Source of the DNA: ANME-2 cluster archaeon
GTDB lineage: Archaea > Halobacteriota > Methanosarcinia > Methanosarcinales > Methanogasteraceae
DNA: 13,260 nt
Direction of reading: 5' to 3'
Assembly (NCBI GenBank): GCA_003601535.1
Contig: PIXW01000138.1
Location: 1-13,260, forward strand
Position 1 is the stretch's first letter; every line of letters starts with the position of its first letter. Both the position numbers and the translations under genes were made by a program. The notes beneath the pieces were generated by a model. It ran no database searches, had not been told where the DNA came from, and saw only the letters and a program-made list of their open reading frames with translations. Positions 1 through 9,525 of the stretch are shown in pieces.

Positions 1-2
1 AA

Positions 3-134
3 TCGAGCACATCAGCGTTTGTGGCTTCCCATGGGCTCTCGCACCACAGTACGCACCACAAACGCGGGCGGGCTTATCTTCTGTGTTCGGGATGGGTACA
101 GGAGTTTCCCCACCGCTATGGCCGATGTACTCTC
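3..134 (-). rRNA. rrf: 5S ribosomal RNA
   Basis: Read on the minus strand, this is an archaeal 5S rRNA. Its ends form helix I: the 5' side (complement of 121-132) pairs over 12 positions, with two G-U wobbles, with the 3' side (complement of 5-16). The interior carries the conserved 5S segment around CCCATCCCGAACAC (complement of about 78-97). The length of about 130 nt is normal. It lies about 95 nt downstream of the 23S rRNA in the same orientation, so the two are probably one transcript. The exact ends are uncertain by a few bases, and the 3' end almost touches the window edge. Confidence 0.95.
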
Positions 135-227
135 ACCGTGCATACAATACGATCTGGATATCGCCTGAACCGGAAGCCGGCCCAAGGGCTGGCCCCGTAC
201 ATCCAGTTGATCTAGTTAAGCAAGACC
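135..227 (-). other. 23S-5S spacer (no tRNA)
   Basis: This is a spacer of about 93 nt between 23S and 5S. It contains the 3' arm of the pre-23S processing stem (138-157) and a GC-rich hairpin (about 175-196). I see no tRNA gene in it. Confidence 0.7.
138..157 (-). repeat. 3' arm of pre-23S processing stem
   Basis: On the minus strand this arm reads CCAGATCGTATTGTATGCAC. It pairs with the arm at 3277-3295 across the whole 23S gene, giving 7 bp, an internal loop (3 nt against 4 nt) and 9 bp with one wobble. Archaeal pre-rRNAs form such stems and cut them at a bulge-helix-bulge. The loop here is compatible with that role, but I could not force a textbook 3-4-3 bulge-helix-bulge. Confidence 0.65.
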
Positions 228-3251
<3,024 letters not shown>

Positions 3252-3276
3252 TCCGTCTTACTAATTCAGTAAGCGT

Positions 3277-3295
3277 CCAGATCACATGTATACAC
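3277..3295 (-). repeat. 5' arm of pre-23S processing stem
   Basis: On the minus strand this arm reads GTGTATACATGTGATCTGG. It is complementary to the arm at 138-157 on the other side of the 23S gene and lies about 26 nt before the inferred mature 5' end of 23S. It is probably the upstream strand of the long helix cleaved by the archaeal splicing endonuclease or another RNase during 23S maturation. Confidence 0.65.
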
Positions 3296-3338
3296 GGTTT
3301 CATCAAACGAGATGAGATCAACTCGTTCTTCACCCTTC

Positions 3339-3360
3339 TATAGTAACGTTGGTTACTATA
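3339..3360. repeat. Perfect 9-bp inverted repeat with 4-nt spacer
   Basis: The arms TATAGTAAC (3339-3347) and GTTACTATA (3352-3360) are exact reverse complements around GTTG. As DNA it could be a regulator site between the 23S and cbiH promoters; as RNA it would be a hairpin in the 23S leader. Its right arm also forms a TATA-like TACTATATG for the plus strand, about 90 nt before cbiH. Confidence 0.6.
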
Positions 3361-3396
3361 TGCATCAAACAGTATCACATACCTTGATGGTGTAGA

Positions 3397-3410
3397 AGAT
3401 AAAGGTTTCG
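3397..3410 (-). promoter_or_regulatory. Candidate BRE/TATA box for 23S-5S transcript
   Basis: On the minus strand this reads CGAAACCTTTATCT, a BRE-like CGAAA followed by a TTTAT core. The BRE half is the same CGAAACC seen in the strong candidate promoter at 6861-6876. The predicted start would be near 3374, giving a leader of about 120 nt. A second A/T element on this strand (complement of about 3353-3363, CATATAGTAAC) is an alternative. Confidence 0.4.
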
Positions 3411-3446
3411 TTGATTGCTCATCGATAAAGGATGTGATGACAGGAC

Positions 3447-4208
3447 ATGACTCTCGAAGAAGGTAAATTATATATAATTGGCATCGGTCCCGGACACCTG
3501 GATTTGATGACCGTTGCTGCGCAAAAAGCGATATCGGAATCGCACTACATCATCGGTAATGCTACGTATCTCGATTATATCAGATCATTACTGTCAGGTA
3601 AGAAGATCATAACCAGTTCTATGGGAAAGGAGATTGCGCGTGCTATGCATGCAATAGAACTGGCATCCGGTGGAAACATCGTATCCATCATCAGCGGGGG
3701 AGATGCTGGAATCTACGGGATGGCAGGGATTGTGCTGGAGATAGCAGAAAAAGAAGACAGTGATGTCAAAATAGAGGTGGTTCCGGGTGTGACGGCAGCA
3801 AGCGCGGCAGCAAGCACCATCGGGTCGCCGATCACAAGCGACTTTGCAGTTATCAGCCTGAGCGATCTGCTGACGCCATGGGAGGATATCGAAAAGAGGC
3901 TTTCGAGCGCGGCTGCATCCGATTTTGTGATTGTTCTGTACAACCCGAAGAGCAGGAATCGCAATACGAACTTCAGCAGATGTATGGACATAATCAAACG
4001 ATACAAATCCGGATCGGTGCCGGTAGGAATTGTAAAGAATGCATTAAGAGATGGAGAAAGCACCATTGTAACCACGATTGAAGACGCGCTCGATTACGAT
4101 GATTTTATTGACATGCATACCACGGTTATAATCGGTAACAGCGAGTCAAGAATCTGGAAGAATAGAATCATAACACCAAGGGGTTATCACAGGAAGTATG
4201 ACTACTGA
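3447..4208 (+). CDS. cbiH: Cobalt-factor III / precorrin-3B C17-methyltransferase (CbiH)
   Basis: This cytoplasmic S-adenosylmethionine-dependent methyltransferase of the tetrapyrrole (precorrin) methylase family methylates C17 of cobalt-factor III and promotes ring contraction on the anaerobic cobalamin route. The 253-residue product has normal length and the family motifs in order: GIGPG (12-16), ATYLDYI (39-45, the usual G-Y-x-x-Y-x-x-x-I region), SGGDAGIYGMAG (83-94, SAM site), PGVTAASAAAS (113-123), SDLLTPWE (139-146), LYNPKSRNR (164-172) and TPRGY (243-247). The ATG at 3447 is preceded by GGATGTGATG (3430-3439), which resembles an archaeal Shine-Dalgarno site, so this gene probably has a leader. 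No other cob/cbi gene is present. The 3' end overlaps the convergent sugar-kinase gene by 7 nt. Confidence 0.92.
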   Translation: MTLEEGKLYIIGIGPGHLDLMTVAAQKAISESHYIIGNATYLDYIRSLLSGKKIITSSMGKEIARAMHAIELASGGNIVSIISGGDAGIYGMAGIVLEIAEKEDSDVKIEVVPGVTAASAAASTIGSPITSDFAVISLSDLLTPWEDIEKRLSSAAASDFVIVLYNPKSRNRNTNFSRCMDIIKRYKSGSVPVGIVKNALRDGESTIVTTIEDALDYDDFIDMHTTVIIGNSESRIWKNRIITPRGYHRKYDY

Positions 4209-5500
4209 CAACGCTCCAGTTCTCGCAGAAATACAGCCGCGGTCATGGTGTCGCCCAGACCAACCGTGGTTACGGGATGCTCACACCATAATGATGGTAC
4301 GATGCAGACTGAATAATCGTTTAATTCCAGATGTATCCCATTTCCAATTCTTTTTCCATTGAAATGTTCCTGTACCATCGAGCACTCATGAATTCCATCA
4401 GCGTTTGATTTTGGTTTTTTGATCGCATCATGAATCGATTCCTGGTTCACATATCCTGACGTTGCGCGGGCAGCGGATATTGATGCGCCAAAGTTCAGCG
4501 CATCGATCTCGGATGCCGCATCGATATACGCAGGATCAAAGGTGCTCACAATGAAATCACGGGTATGGACGCACAATCTGGATATTCCAAGTTTGTCGAT
4601 TTCTTGTACAGATTTTTCAATGATATTTATTGCTGAAAGATCGACGTCTCCCCTGAGAAATTCCTCTTCATTCATGCCGATGCTGTCCACAACATCAGAG
4701 ATGCAGGAGATTACATGGTCTCTGATATCACCGTCTAAAAAATCTCCTGATTCAAAATGTATCCTTAAATTCGGATTCGACGATTTCCACCCTTTTAATT
4801 GCTCCAGGATGCGATGTACCTGATCGATGTACGTCGATCCATCCGGATACGTATTGCGTAATAGATGGAATCCAGAAACTAGCGCGCCATCCATCTCTGC
4901 GACGTGCGCATCAGAATAGTCTCTGAATGCAGCATCGACATGCATGGCAATGTTTTTCGGATCGTATGTTGCTATGATGCGGTTGCTGTATGGTGCTCTG
5001 ATCATCCTGCCATGCAGTGTGATCTCTGTTCCCTTCTCAAAGAGAAAGACATAATGAATGGCTTCTTCTTGGTCTCTGACAGCATCATAAGGCTTTGACA
5101 GAACGACCTCATCATTTACATAAACCGGAATTTGTATCGCGCCACCTGATAGCAGATCCGCTTGCCTCCGTGACAGAGACACCACATTCGGAATCACAAG
5201 CGTTGCACCGAGACTGGAGAGAACATCCGCGGCGATTCCGGCGTTTCCGCCCAGACGCAGCACGGGCGGATCTTTTATCAGAGACGACGCTTCTCTGATG
5301 GCAGCTGGCGTCTCGAGCAGATACTCGCCACCGGTTCCATTTTTTATGTGCATCAGAAGAAGCGCAAGAAAATCGCTCATATCACGGATTTGATCAGGAG
5401 GGTCATTGATCTCATGGTTTTTGATGTAATCCGTGATCCTTGCTCCGTCGACGGTGCATACCGAGTCGATGTTAACATTGTAGCAGCAAAGTATCTTCAT
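4202..5500 (-). CDS. ADP-dependent phosphofructokinase/glucokinase family sugar kinase
   Basis: This is a cytoplasmic ribokinase-fold kinase that uses ADP rather than ATP to phosphorylate glucose and/or fructose 6-phosphate in the modified archaeal glycolysis. The 432-residue product shows the family signatures: NVNID (8-12) near the N-terminus, RLGGNAG (82-88) in the substrate pocket, HFES (248-251), DSIGMNEEE (272-280), VHTRDF (311-316) and GLGDT (414-418), where D417 is the expected catalytic base in the anion-hole motif. At 432 residues it is slightly shorter than many relatives (about 450-490). Whether it prefers glucose or fructose 6-phosphate, or is another ADP-dependent sugar kinase, cannot be read from motifs alone. 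It is the last gene of a four-gene operon; its ATG overlaps the queD stop (ATGA at 5497-5500), so translation is probably coupled. The 3' end overlaps cbiH by 7 nt. Confidence 0.85.
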   Translation of the reverse strand: MKILCCYNVNIDSVCTVDGARITDYIKNHEINDPPDQIRDMSDFLALLLMHIKNGTGGEYLLETPAAIREASSLIKDPPVLRLGGNAGIAADVLSSLGATLVIPNVVSLSRRQADLLSGGAIQIPVYVNDEVVLSKPYDAVRDQEEAIHYVFLFEKGTEITLHGRMIRAPYSNRIIATYDPKNIAMHVDAAFRDYSDAHVAEMDGALVSGFHLLRNTYPDGSTYIDQVHRILEQLKGWKSSNPNLRIHFESGDFLDGDIRDHVISCISDVVDSIGMNEEEFLRGDVDLSAINIIEKSVQEIDKLGISRLCVHTRDFIVSTFDPAYIDAASEIDALNFGASISAARATSGYVNQESIHDAIKKPKSNADGIHECSMVQEHFNGKRIGNGIHLELNDYSVCIVPSLWCEHPVTTVGLGDTMTAAVFLRELERCQ

Positions 5501-5970
5501 ATATCCTCAATATTCAGATCATATCCTGCGCCCTGTCCGATTCCCTCGTCGATGCGCACCTCTATTTTGCTGATATTAGACCCCATCCGGGAAGCGAGTT
5601 CGGACGCAACATACTCACACAGACTCTCCGCACTCGTCGAATCGGTCGGAATGAGAACAACATCATCGATTGGGAAGTGATAGTTCTTCTCGCCGATGTC
5701 AACGATTATGCTGTCATCACTCTCTGTTATGCGCAGTCTGGAATCGTTCTTTGCAACAATGATATGGTGATCAAGGGGATCGCATATCTCTGCAACCATC
5801 TCCTTTAAGAGTTCAAAATCGATTATAAACTCGTCTGTTCGCTCTCCGTATATCTTCACGCTCACTGCATACGTATGCCCGTGCAGTCTTCCGCATTTCG
5901 GATGACCTGGTATCAGATGGCAGGCAGAAAATCTGAGTTTCGCCATCCATCCATCGAGTTCAATCCACAA
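5497..5970 (-). CDS. queD: 6-carboxytetrahydropterin synthase (QueD / 6-PTP synthase family)
   Basis: This belongs to the T-fold 6-pyruvoyl-tetrahydropterin synthase family. QueD converts dihydroneopterin triphosphate to 6-carboxytetrahydropterin on the preQ0 route, which in Archaea feeds archaeosine in tRNA. Visible motifs, numbered from the TTG start, are FSACH (14-18) and CGRLHGH (26-32), with zinc ligands H18, H30 and H32 and candidate catalytic C26, then DHH (67-69), PTDSTSAE (108-115) and E142 near the C-terminus. The C-x-x-x-H-G-H spacing favours QueD over eukaryote-type PTPS. The 157-residue product is longer than bacterial QueD (about 120) because of an insertion around residues 75-105. 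Start choice: TTG at 5970 follows GAAGGCGAT, a Shine-Dalgarno-like site, and keeps a plausible first strand (WIELDGW). ATG at 5946 is the alternative and would lose 8 residues. The gene lies 10 nt after the roadblock gene and overlaps the next gene by 4 nt. Confidence 0.82.
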   Translation of the reverse strand: MWIELDGWMAKLRFSACHLIPGHPKCGRLHGHTYAVSVKIYGERTDEFIIDFELLKEMVAEICDPLDHHIIVAKNDSRLRITESDDSIIVDIGEKNYHFPIDDVVLIPTDSTSAESLCEYVASELASRMGSNISKIEVRIDEGIGQGAGYDLNIEDI

Positions 5971-5980
5971 AAAATCGCCT

Positions 5981-6343
5981 TCAGGTTAGAATCTTCTTGA
6001 TCTTCTCTGCTGCCTTACCAAGTTCCACGAGTACGAGTCCGAGACCGGCATCCGGTGGGGTGAGCACCACAACCAGTGCCTTTGGTCCGGCACCGATCGC
6101 AATCAACTTTCCATCGTTCGATTCAACGATCACACGATCCGGAATTCCTTTTTCCAGTTCGGTGGACGCAGTTTCTGCAGCGCCAAGCATCGTTGCAGAC
6201 ATGGCAGCAAATGTTTCATCATCACCTTTCTGCATCTGTGATGCCATGAGCAGCCCATCCCGGCTTGCGATTACGCTTGACTCGATCTCCCCGGTCTTCA
6301 TGAGATCTGATAAAACCTTATCCAACATTTCTGATACTGTCAT
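5981..6343 (-). CDS. Roadblock/LC7 domain protein
   Basis: This is a 120-residue single-domain roadblock/LC7 protein. Members are small alpha/beta proteins that dimerise and often regulate Ras-like GTPases (for example MglB) or serve as scaffolds. Seen here are an N-terminal helix (about 3-18), the GEIESSVIASRDGLLMAS segment (18-35) typical of the first beta hairpin, helix 41-64, strand VIVESNDGKLIAIGAG (71-86), strand ALVVVLTPPDAGLGLVLVEL (89-108) and a lysine-rich C-terminal helix. The ATG at 6343 was chosen over a start 12 codons earlier because GAGGATTGAT sits just before it and the preceding stop is only 2 nt away. No GTPase gene is in the window. The upstream partner encodes a small cysteine-containing protein, so the pair may act together; that is inference. 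Confidence 0.85.
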   Translation of the reverse strand: MTVSEMLDKVLSDLMKTGEIESSVIASRDGLLMASQMQKGDDETFAAMSATMLGAAETASTELEKGIPDRVIVESNDGKLIAIGAGPKALVVVLTPPDAGLGLVLVELGKAAEKIKKILT

Positions 6344-6356
6344 AATCAATCCTCTG
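6344..6356 (-). promoter_or_regulatory. Shine-Dalgarno site of the roadblock gene
   Basis: AGAGGATTGATT lies directly before the ATG at 6343 and overlaps the end of the upstream gene. It resembles the archaeal GGAGGTGAT consensus and decides the start in favour of 6343. Confidence 0.6.
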
Positions 6357-6837
6357 TTAAATCGAACCGTATAACACACTTTCCTGTTTTATCGTACTCG
6401 CCAGCATCCTTGCGTCCACCTATGACCCCCCGATTGAGTACGTTCTGTATCAGACAGGTTGCAAGAATGCCAACAGGACAAACTCGGGTCGCTGAGATGC
6501 CGATCTTCTCACGCACAGCCTTTCCAAGATGGTGTTTACAGTGTTCTGTTGTCAGCACCAGTTTATCACCCTCAAGTTCCACATTCACATAATCCGCACT
6601 CACACCACGCTCGAACAACAACTGCAGTTTCTCAAGATCGGTCATGGCAGACAGGTCAGTATCACCTGCAAGATATTTGATGATATCTTTTCCATACTCA
6701 CGCGAGAGATTCCGGATGATCGCCTTATAGCCATCTCCAAACATCTTCTGGGCAGACACCATGAATCCCCTTGAAATGATCATCTCAGACTCGATGAATT
6801 GATCGACAGAGTTCCCAGTCCCATCTAACATGGTCAT
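6346..6837 (-). CDS. Small cysteine-containing protein, possibly V4R/MetOD1-like
   Basis: I do not recognise this gene with certainty. It encodes 163 residues with no signal peptide or membrane segment. The N-terminal half is helical (about 12-80); the second half has a short beta region (YVNVELEGDKLVLTTEHC, 83-100), then a helix and CPVGILATC (120-128), and ends in a strand with C154. Cysteines at 100, 120, 128 and 154 plus H102 and H103 could bind metal, heme or a small ligand. The order strand-Cys, helix, Cys-x-x-G, strand recalls V4R or methanogen output domain proteins, which act as ligand-sensing adaptors; this is a tentative fold-level guess. It is the first gene of the operon, 2 nt before the roadblock gene. 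The TATA box at 6861-6868 is about 27 nt from the ATG and no Shine-Dalgarno site is present, which suggests a leaderless mRNA starting at 6837. ATG at 6831 is an alternative start. Confidence 0.5.
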   Translation of the reverse strand: MTMLDGTGNSVDQFIESEMIISRGFMVSAQKMFGDGYKAIIRNLSREYGKDIIKYLAGDTDLSAMTDLEKLQLLFERGVSADYVNVELEGDKLVLTTEHCKHHLGKAVREKIGISATRVCPVGILATCLIQNVLNRGVIGGRKDAGEYDKTGKCVIRFDLTED

Positions 6838-6860
6838 ATATATCGTTTTGACATTTTATA

Positions 6861-6876
6861 ATATATAACGGTTTCG
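6861..6876 (-). promoter_or_regulatory. BRE/TATA promoter of the V4R-like-roadblock-queD-kinase operon
   Basis: On the minus strand this reads CGAAACCGTTATATAT: BRE-like CGAAAC (6871-6876) followed by TATA box TTATATAT (6861-6868). The TATA centre is about 27 nt before the ATG at 6837, so transcription is predicted to start at or next to the start codon. Confidence 0.7.
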
Positions 6877-6887
6877 TTGTAAACAAC
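6876..6887. promoter_or_regulatory. Candidate operator: short inverted repeat between divergent promoters
   Basis: GTTGT (6876-6880) and ACAAC (6883-6887) are inverted around AA. The site sits between the two TATA boxes and overlaps the BRE regions on both sides. A protein bound here could affect both directions. It is short and could be chance. Confidence 0.35.
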
Positions 6888-6896
6888 ATTTATACA
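6881..6896 (+). promoter_or_regulatory. BRE/TATA promoter of hemC
   Basis: AAACAACA (6881-6888, BRE-like) is followed by TTTATACA (6889-6896). The TATA centre lies about 27 nt before the hemC ATG at 6920, which predicts a leaderless transcript. Confidence 0.65.
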
Positions 6897-6919
6897 CATC
6901 GCAACCAACAACAGCATGC

Positions 6920-7822
6920 ATGATCATTGGAACACGCGGAAGCATGCTTGCACTCGCGCAGGCAAAGATTGTTGCCGAACGATTGCACAATCTTGGAATT
7001 AAAACCGAGATTCGTATCATCAAAACGCGCGGTGATGCAATTACGGATCGTCCGCTGCATGAACTCTCAGGTGTTGGAGCGTTTGTACGTGAGATCGATG
7101 AACATTCGCTTGCTGGCAGTATTGATATCGCAGTCCATTCGATGAAGGATATCCCCACGGTCCGTCCGGATCAACTGGTGACCGCGGCGATTCTTGAGCG
7201 TGACGCTCCGTACGATGTGATGATCACAAACAACGTAACAATCGACGAGATGCCAGCTGGCGCAACGATCGGCACATCCTCGATGCGCCGCAGAGCCCAG
7301 CTGAACCGATTCCGGAGCGATCTCGATATCGTTGATCTGCGCGGGAACATTAATACCCGCATGAGAAAGTTGCGCGATGGCGCCTATGATGGGATCATGC
7401 TCGCGGAGGCAGGACTCACACGGATGGGGTGGAATATTAAATTCGAGCGGCTCGATATCGATCATTTTATACCATCAGCCAATCAGGGCACAATCGCTAT
7501 TGTAACACTCCGAAACTCTGAGGCAGAAGATGCGGTGCATGCACTTGATCATCATCAGACAAGAATCGAGACCGAAATCGAACGGATTATAGTCACTGTT
7601 CTTGGCGGAGGATGCAGTATTCCTATCGGCGCATTTGCAAATATGGTTGGTGATGCAGGTGATGAAGTCAGGGTGCGTGCCGAGGTGCTGTCTCCTGACG
7701 GTGAGCGGTATGCCAGAGTTGAGGAGGTGATTCCTGTGGAGGGATATGCGGAACACGCCCACCGGCTCGGGCAGGAATTGAAGAAAAATGGTGGTGGGGA
7801 TCTCGTAAAAGAACTTCACTGA
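6920..7822 (+). CDS. hemC: Porphobilinogen deaminase (hydroxymethylbilane synthase)
   Basis: This cytoplasmic enzyme condenses four porphobilinogen units to hydroxymethylbilane, the linear tetrapyrrole that leads to uroporphyrinogen III, heme/siroheme, cobalamin and coenzyme F430. The 300-residue product has normal length. Motifs include IIGTRGSMLALAQA (2-15), GAFVREID (53-60), HSMKDIPT (73-80, with catalytic D77), GTSSMRRRAQL (118-128), RGNINTRMRKL (141-151), FIPSANQGTIAI (183-194) and LGGGCSIPIGAFA (228-240), where C232 is the expected dipyrromethane-cofactor attachment site. An out-of-frame ATG at 6916 excludes an earlier start, and the TATA spacing fits 6920. It is not accompanied by other hem genes; cbiH, elsewhere in the window, is in the same wider pathway. 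The 3' end overlaps the convergent protease gene by 7 nt. Confidence 0.97.
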   Translation: MIIGTRGSMLALAQAKIVAERLHNLGIKTEIRIIKTRGDAITDRPLHELSGVGAFVREIDEHSLAGSIDIAVHSMKDIPTVRPDQLVTAAILERDAPYDVMITNNVTIDEMPAGATIGTSSMRRRAQLNRFRSDLDIVDLRGNINTRMRKLRDGAYDGIMLAEAGLTRMGWNIKFERLDIDHFIPSANQGTIAIVTLRNSEAEDAVHALDHHQTRIETEIERIIVTVLGGGCSIPIGAFANMVGDAGDEVRVRAEVLSPDGERYARVEEVIPVEGYAEHAHRLGQELKKNGGGDLVKELH

Positions 7823-9486
7823 AATCCATGCACAATGTATGGACCAAGAATCATAAACACGAACGAGACCAGGATCAGTATCGCGAATGCTGCTGCTATG
7901 CCCTTTGATAACTGCTCTGCACCGCGGTCGCTCACAACCCTCCCAAAGAGCGAGTGTATGACATCCCTGAATATGTGCCCTCCATCCATTGGAACCGCTG
8001 GCAGGCAGTTGAATAGTCCAGCATAGAAGTTGATCCAGCCGGTCCAGAGCAGCGCATTCGCTATCCAGAAGACAAGGATGCCATGCCCTGCCGCCCATCC
8101 GACAGGCTCATAGAACTGCATGGTATTGCTGAATCCGCTGAACCCGCTGCCATCAAATCCTATGAACGGCATTGCGAAGACGAAAAGCCAGCCTTCGATT
8201 CTGTGCATCATATCTGGAATGTTCTTTAAGATGTGCAGTCTCTCAGCGGCTGGATAACCACCGATCGTCATGCCTGCAAATTCGAGCCTTGTTACGGCGA
8301 TCACACCCATGTATCCGCAACTGCGGTCTGGCGAAGAGCCAAGTTTCACAATCGTGCTGTTATTGTCTGCAAAAAAGACTTCAACTGTCTGATTCGGTAC
8401 GGTCGTATTCAAAAACGCAACGAAATCAGTGGTATTGCTGATTCTTGTATCATTGATCTGTATGATGTTCATACCTTCCGTGAGATTTGCCCGCGCTGCA
8501 GCGGAATCTGGCATAACACGCCAGATCGTGACTCCACCTCGCATGGCAGCATCCTGCTCTGCGATTGTACATGTCTTATGCGTCTGCCCCTCCTGCACAG
8601 ATATGACCATCGGCGTATCTGTTCTGGCAGCCATATAGGTATAGAAATCATGCACGGTTCTGATTGTGGTATTGTCCACCTTTGTTACCGCCATACCCTC
8701 TTTTATGCCTGCCTGCGCTGCAGATGAGTTCTCTTCGACCGATGCGATCACAACCCCACTGACTGGCGCTATTCCTCCGACAACAGGACCAAAGAAGAGA
8801 GAAAATGCGATCAATGCAACAACAAAGTTTGCCATGACGCCTGCTACAAGTATCCTCATCCGCGACTTTCTGGATATTCCGTTGCTGACGGTTATGATCT
8901 CACTGACCTGCCAGTCATAACCGGATTCAGTAGCACTCTTTGTTGATTCTTCCTTCTTTCCGAACAACTGCTCTTCGTCCGGCTCTGCAAATCCTCCGAT
9001 CGGAACGATTAGAGTAAGTAGACCCATCGATTTGACATCGACACCCTCGACCCTGCAAAGAACCGCATGCGCAAGTTCATGTACCACCAGCGTGATGACC
9101 AGCCCGATCACGCCCCAGACAAGAGGAATGAACTCGTTTAAACCGGGAATTAAGAAGATATTCTGTGGAGCATTGTATCTTTCGGGTGCAGGCATTGCAT
9201 GGTTGTACAATGATTGCAGCATTGTATAATCTGTCAGAATAACCAGCATAAGCATGATAAACATCCCAACGAGCATCACCGGTATGCCCACATCTCCAAA
9301 AAATTTCCAGAATCTGCGTGGACGTGCCAGCATCTCCAGTAGTTTCTGCCCGCGTCTGGTACGGATCATCAGTACGGGTCCGAATGTTGAGATGTTGTAG
9401 CGCTCCAGAATGCCATGTTTATCAAGAAAAATGACGAGAAGCCAGTATCCAATTAAAATGGCAAATATGATATTTAAATTGTTCAC
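7816..9486 (-). CDS. Site-2 protease family (M50) membrane metalloprotease with two PDZ domains
   Basis: This is an intramembrane zinc metalloprotease of 556 residues. Membrane segments are visible near 5-20, 67-88, 118-140, 211-233, 468-492 and 530-550. HELAH (136-140) supplies the HExxH zinc ligands and catalytic glutamate; NCLPAVPMDGG (493-503) supplies the second motif with the third zinc ligand D501. A PIGGFAEPDEEQL segment (162-174) follows the first motif, as in archaeal members. Between the two halves lie two PDZ-like domains (about 236-310 and 315-392), the second rich in Asn-x-Ser/Thr sites, which suggests an extracytoplasmic location. The family cleaves membrane-bound substrates such as anti-sigma or transcription factors; the substrate here is unknown. 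Start: GTG at 9486, with a TATA box centred about 28 nt upstream and no Shine-Dalgarno site. It is monocistronic and tail to tail with hemC. Confidence 0.93.
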   Translation of the reverse strand: MNNLNIIFAILIGYWLLVIFLDKHGILERYNISTFGPVLMIRTRRGQKLLEMLARPRRFWKFFGDVGIPVMLVGMFIMLMLVILTDYTMLQSLYNHAMPAPERYNAPQNIFLIPGLNEFIPLVWGVIGLVITLVVHELAHAVLCRVEGVDVKSMGLLTLIVPIGGFAEPDEEQLFGKKEESTKSATESGYDWQVSEIITVSNGISRKSRMRILVAGVMANFVVALIAFSLFFGPVVGGIAPVSGVVIASVEENSSAAQAGIKEGMAVTKVDNTTIRTVHDFYTYMAARTDTPMVISVQEGQTHKTCTIAEQDAAMRGGVTIWRVMPDSAAARANLTEGMNIIQINDTRISNTTDFVAFLNTTVPNQTVEVFFADNNSTIVKLGSSPDRSCGYMGVIAVTRLEFAGMTIGGYPAAERLHILKNIPDMMHRIEGWLFVFAMPFIGFDGSGFSGFSNTMQFYEPVGWAAGHGILVFWIANALLWTGWINFYAGLFNCLPAVPMDGGHIFRDVIHSLFGRVVSDRGAEQLSKGIAAAFAILILVSFVFMILGPYIVHGFQ

Positions 9487-9508
9487 ATTATCATTTTTTG
9501 AGTTGTTG

Positions 9509-9525
9509 AGTATTAATACTTTGGC
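9509..9525 (-). promoter_or_regulatory. TATA promoter of the site-2 protease gene
   Basis: On the minus strand this reads GCCAAAGTATTAATACT, an A/T core that is itself a palindrome (9509-9520) behind a BRE-like CCAAAG. Its centre is about 28 nt before the GTG at 9486, which supports that start and a leaderless mRNA. Confidence 0.55.

Larger units (their letters stand above)
3252..3446. promoter_or_regulatory. Divergent promoter region: 23S leader and cbiH
   Basis: These 195 bp separate 23S (minus) from cbiH (plus) and contain no gene. They hold the 23S leader with the processing-stem arm, a perfect 9-bp inverted repeat (3339-3360), A/T-rich candidate TATA elements for both strands, and the cbiH Shine-Dalgarno-like site near 3430-3440. 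A 16S gene or spacer tRNA-Ala, normally found here in Euryarchaeota, is absent. Confidence 0.7.

Noticed and set aside
135..227. Possible tRNA between 23S and 5S
   Set aside because: No cloverleaf or T-loop GTTCRANNC element could be found; the hairpins there fit spacer and processing structures.
3713..4075. 120-residue open frame on the minus strand inside cbiH
   Set aside because: It lies in the shadow of a gene with all CbiH motifs, and its translation resembles no family.
7475..8098. 207-residue open frame on the minus strand across the hemC/protease junction
   Set aside because: It overlaps the 3' part of hemC, including its cofactor-cysteine region, and the C-terminus of the protease in other frames. 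Both genes have strong motifs and this frame has none.
8233..8727. 164-residue open frame on the plus strand inside the site-2 protease gene
   Set aside because: Cysteine- and arginine-rich antisense shadow of the PDZ region with no recognisable domain or start signal.
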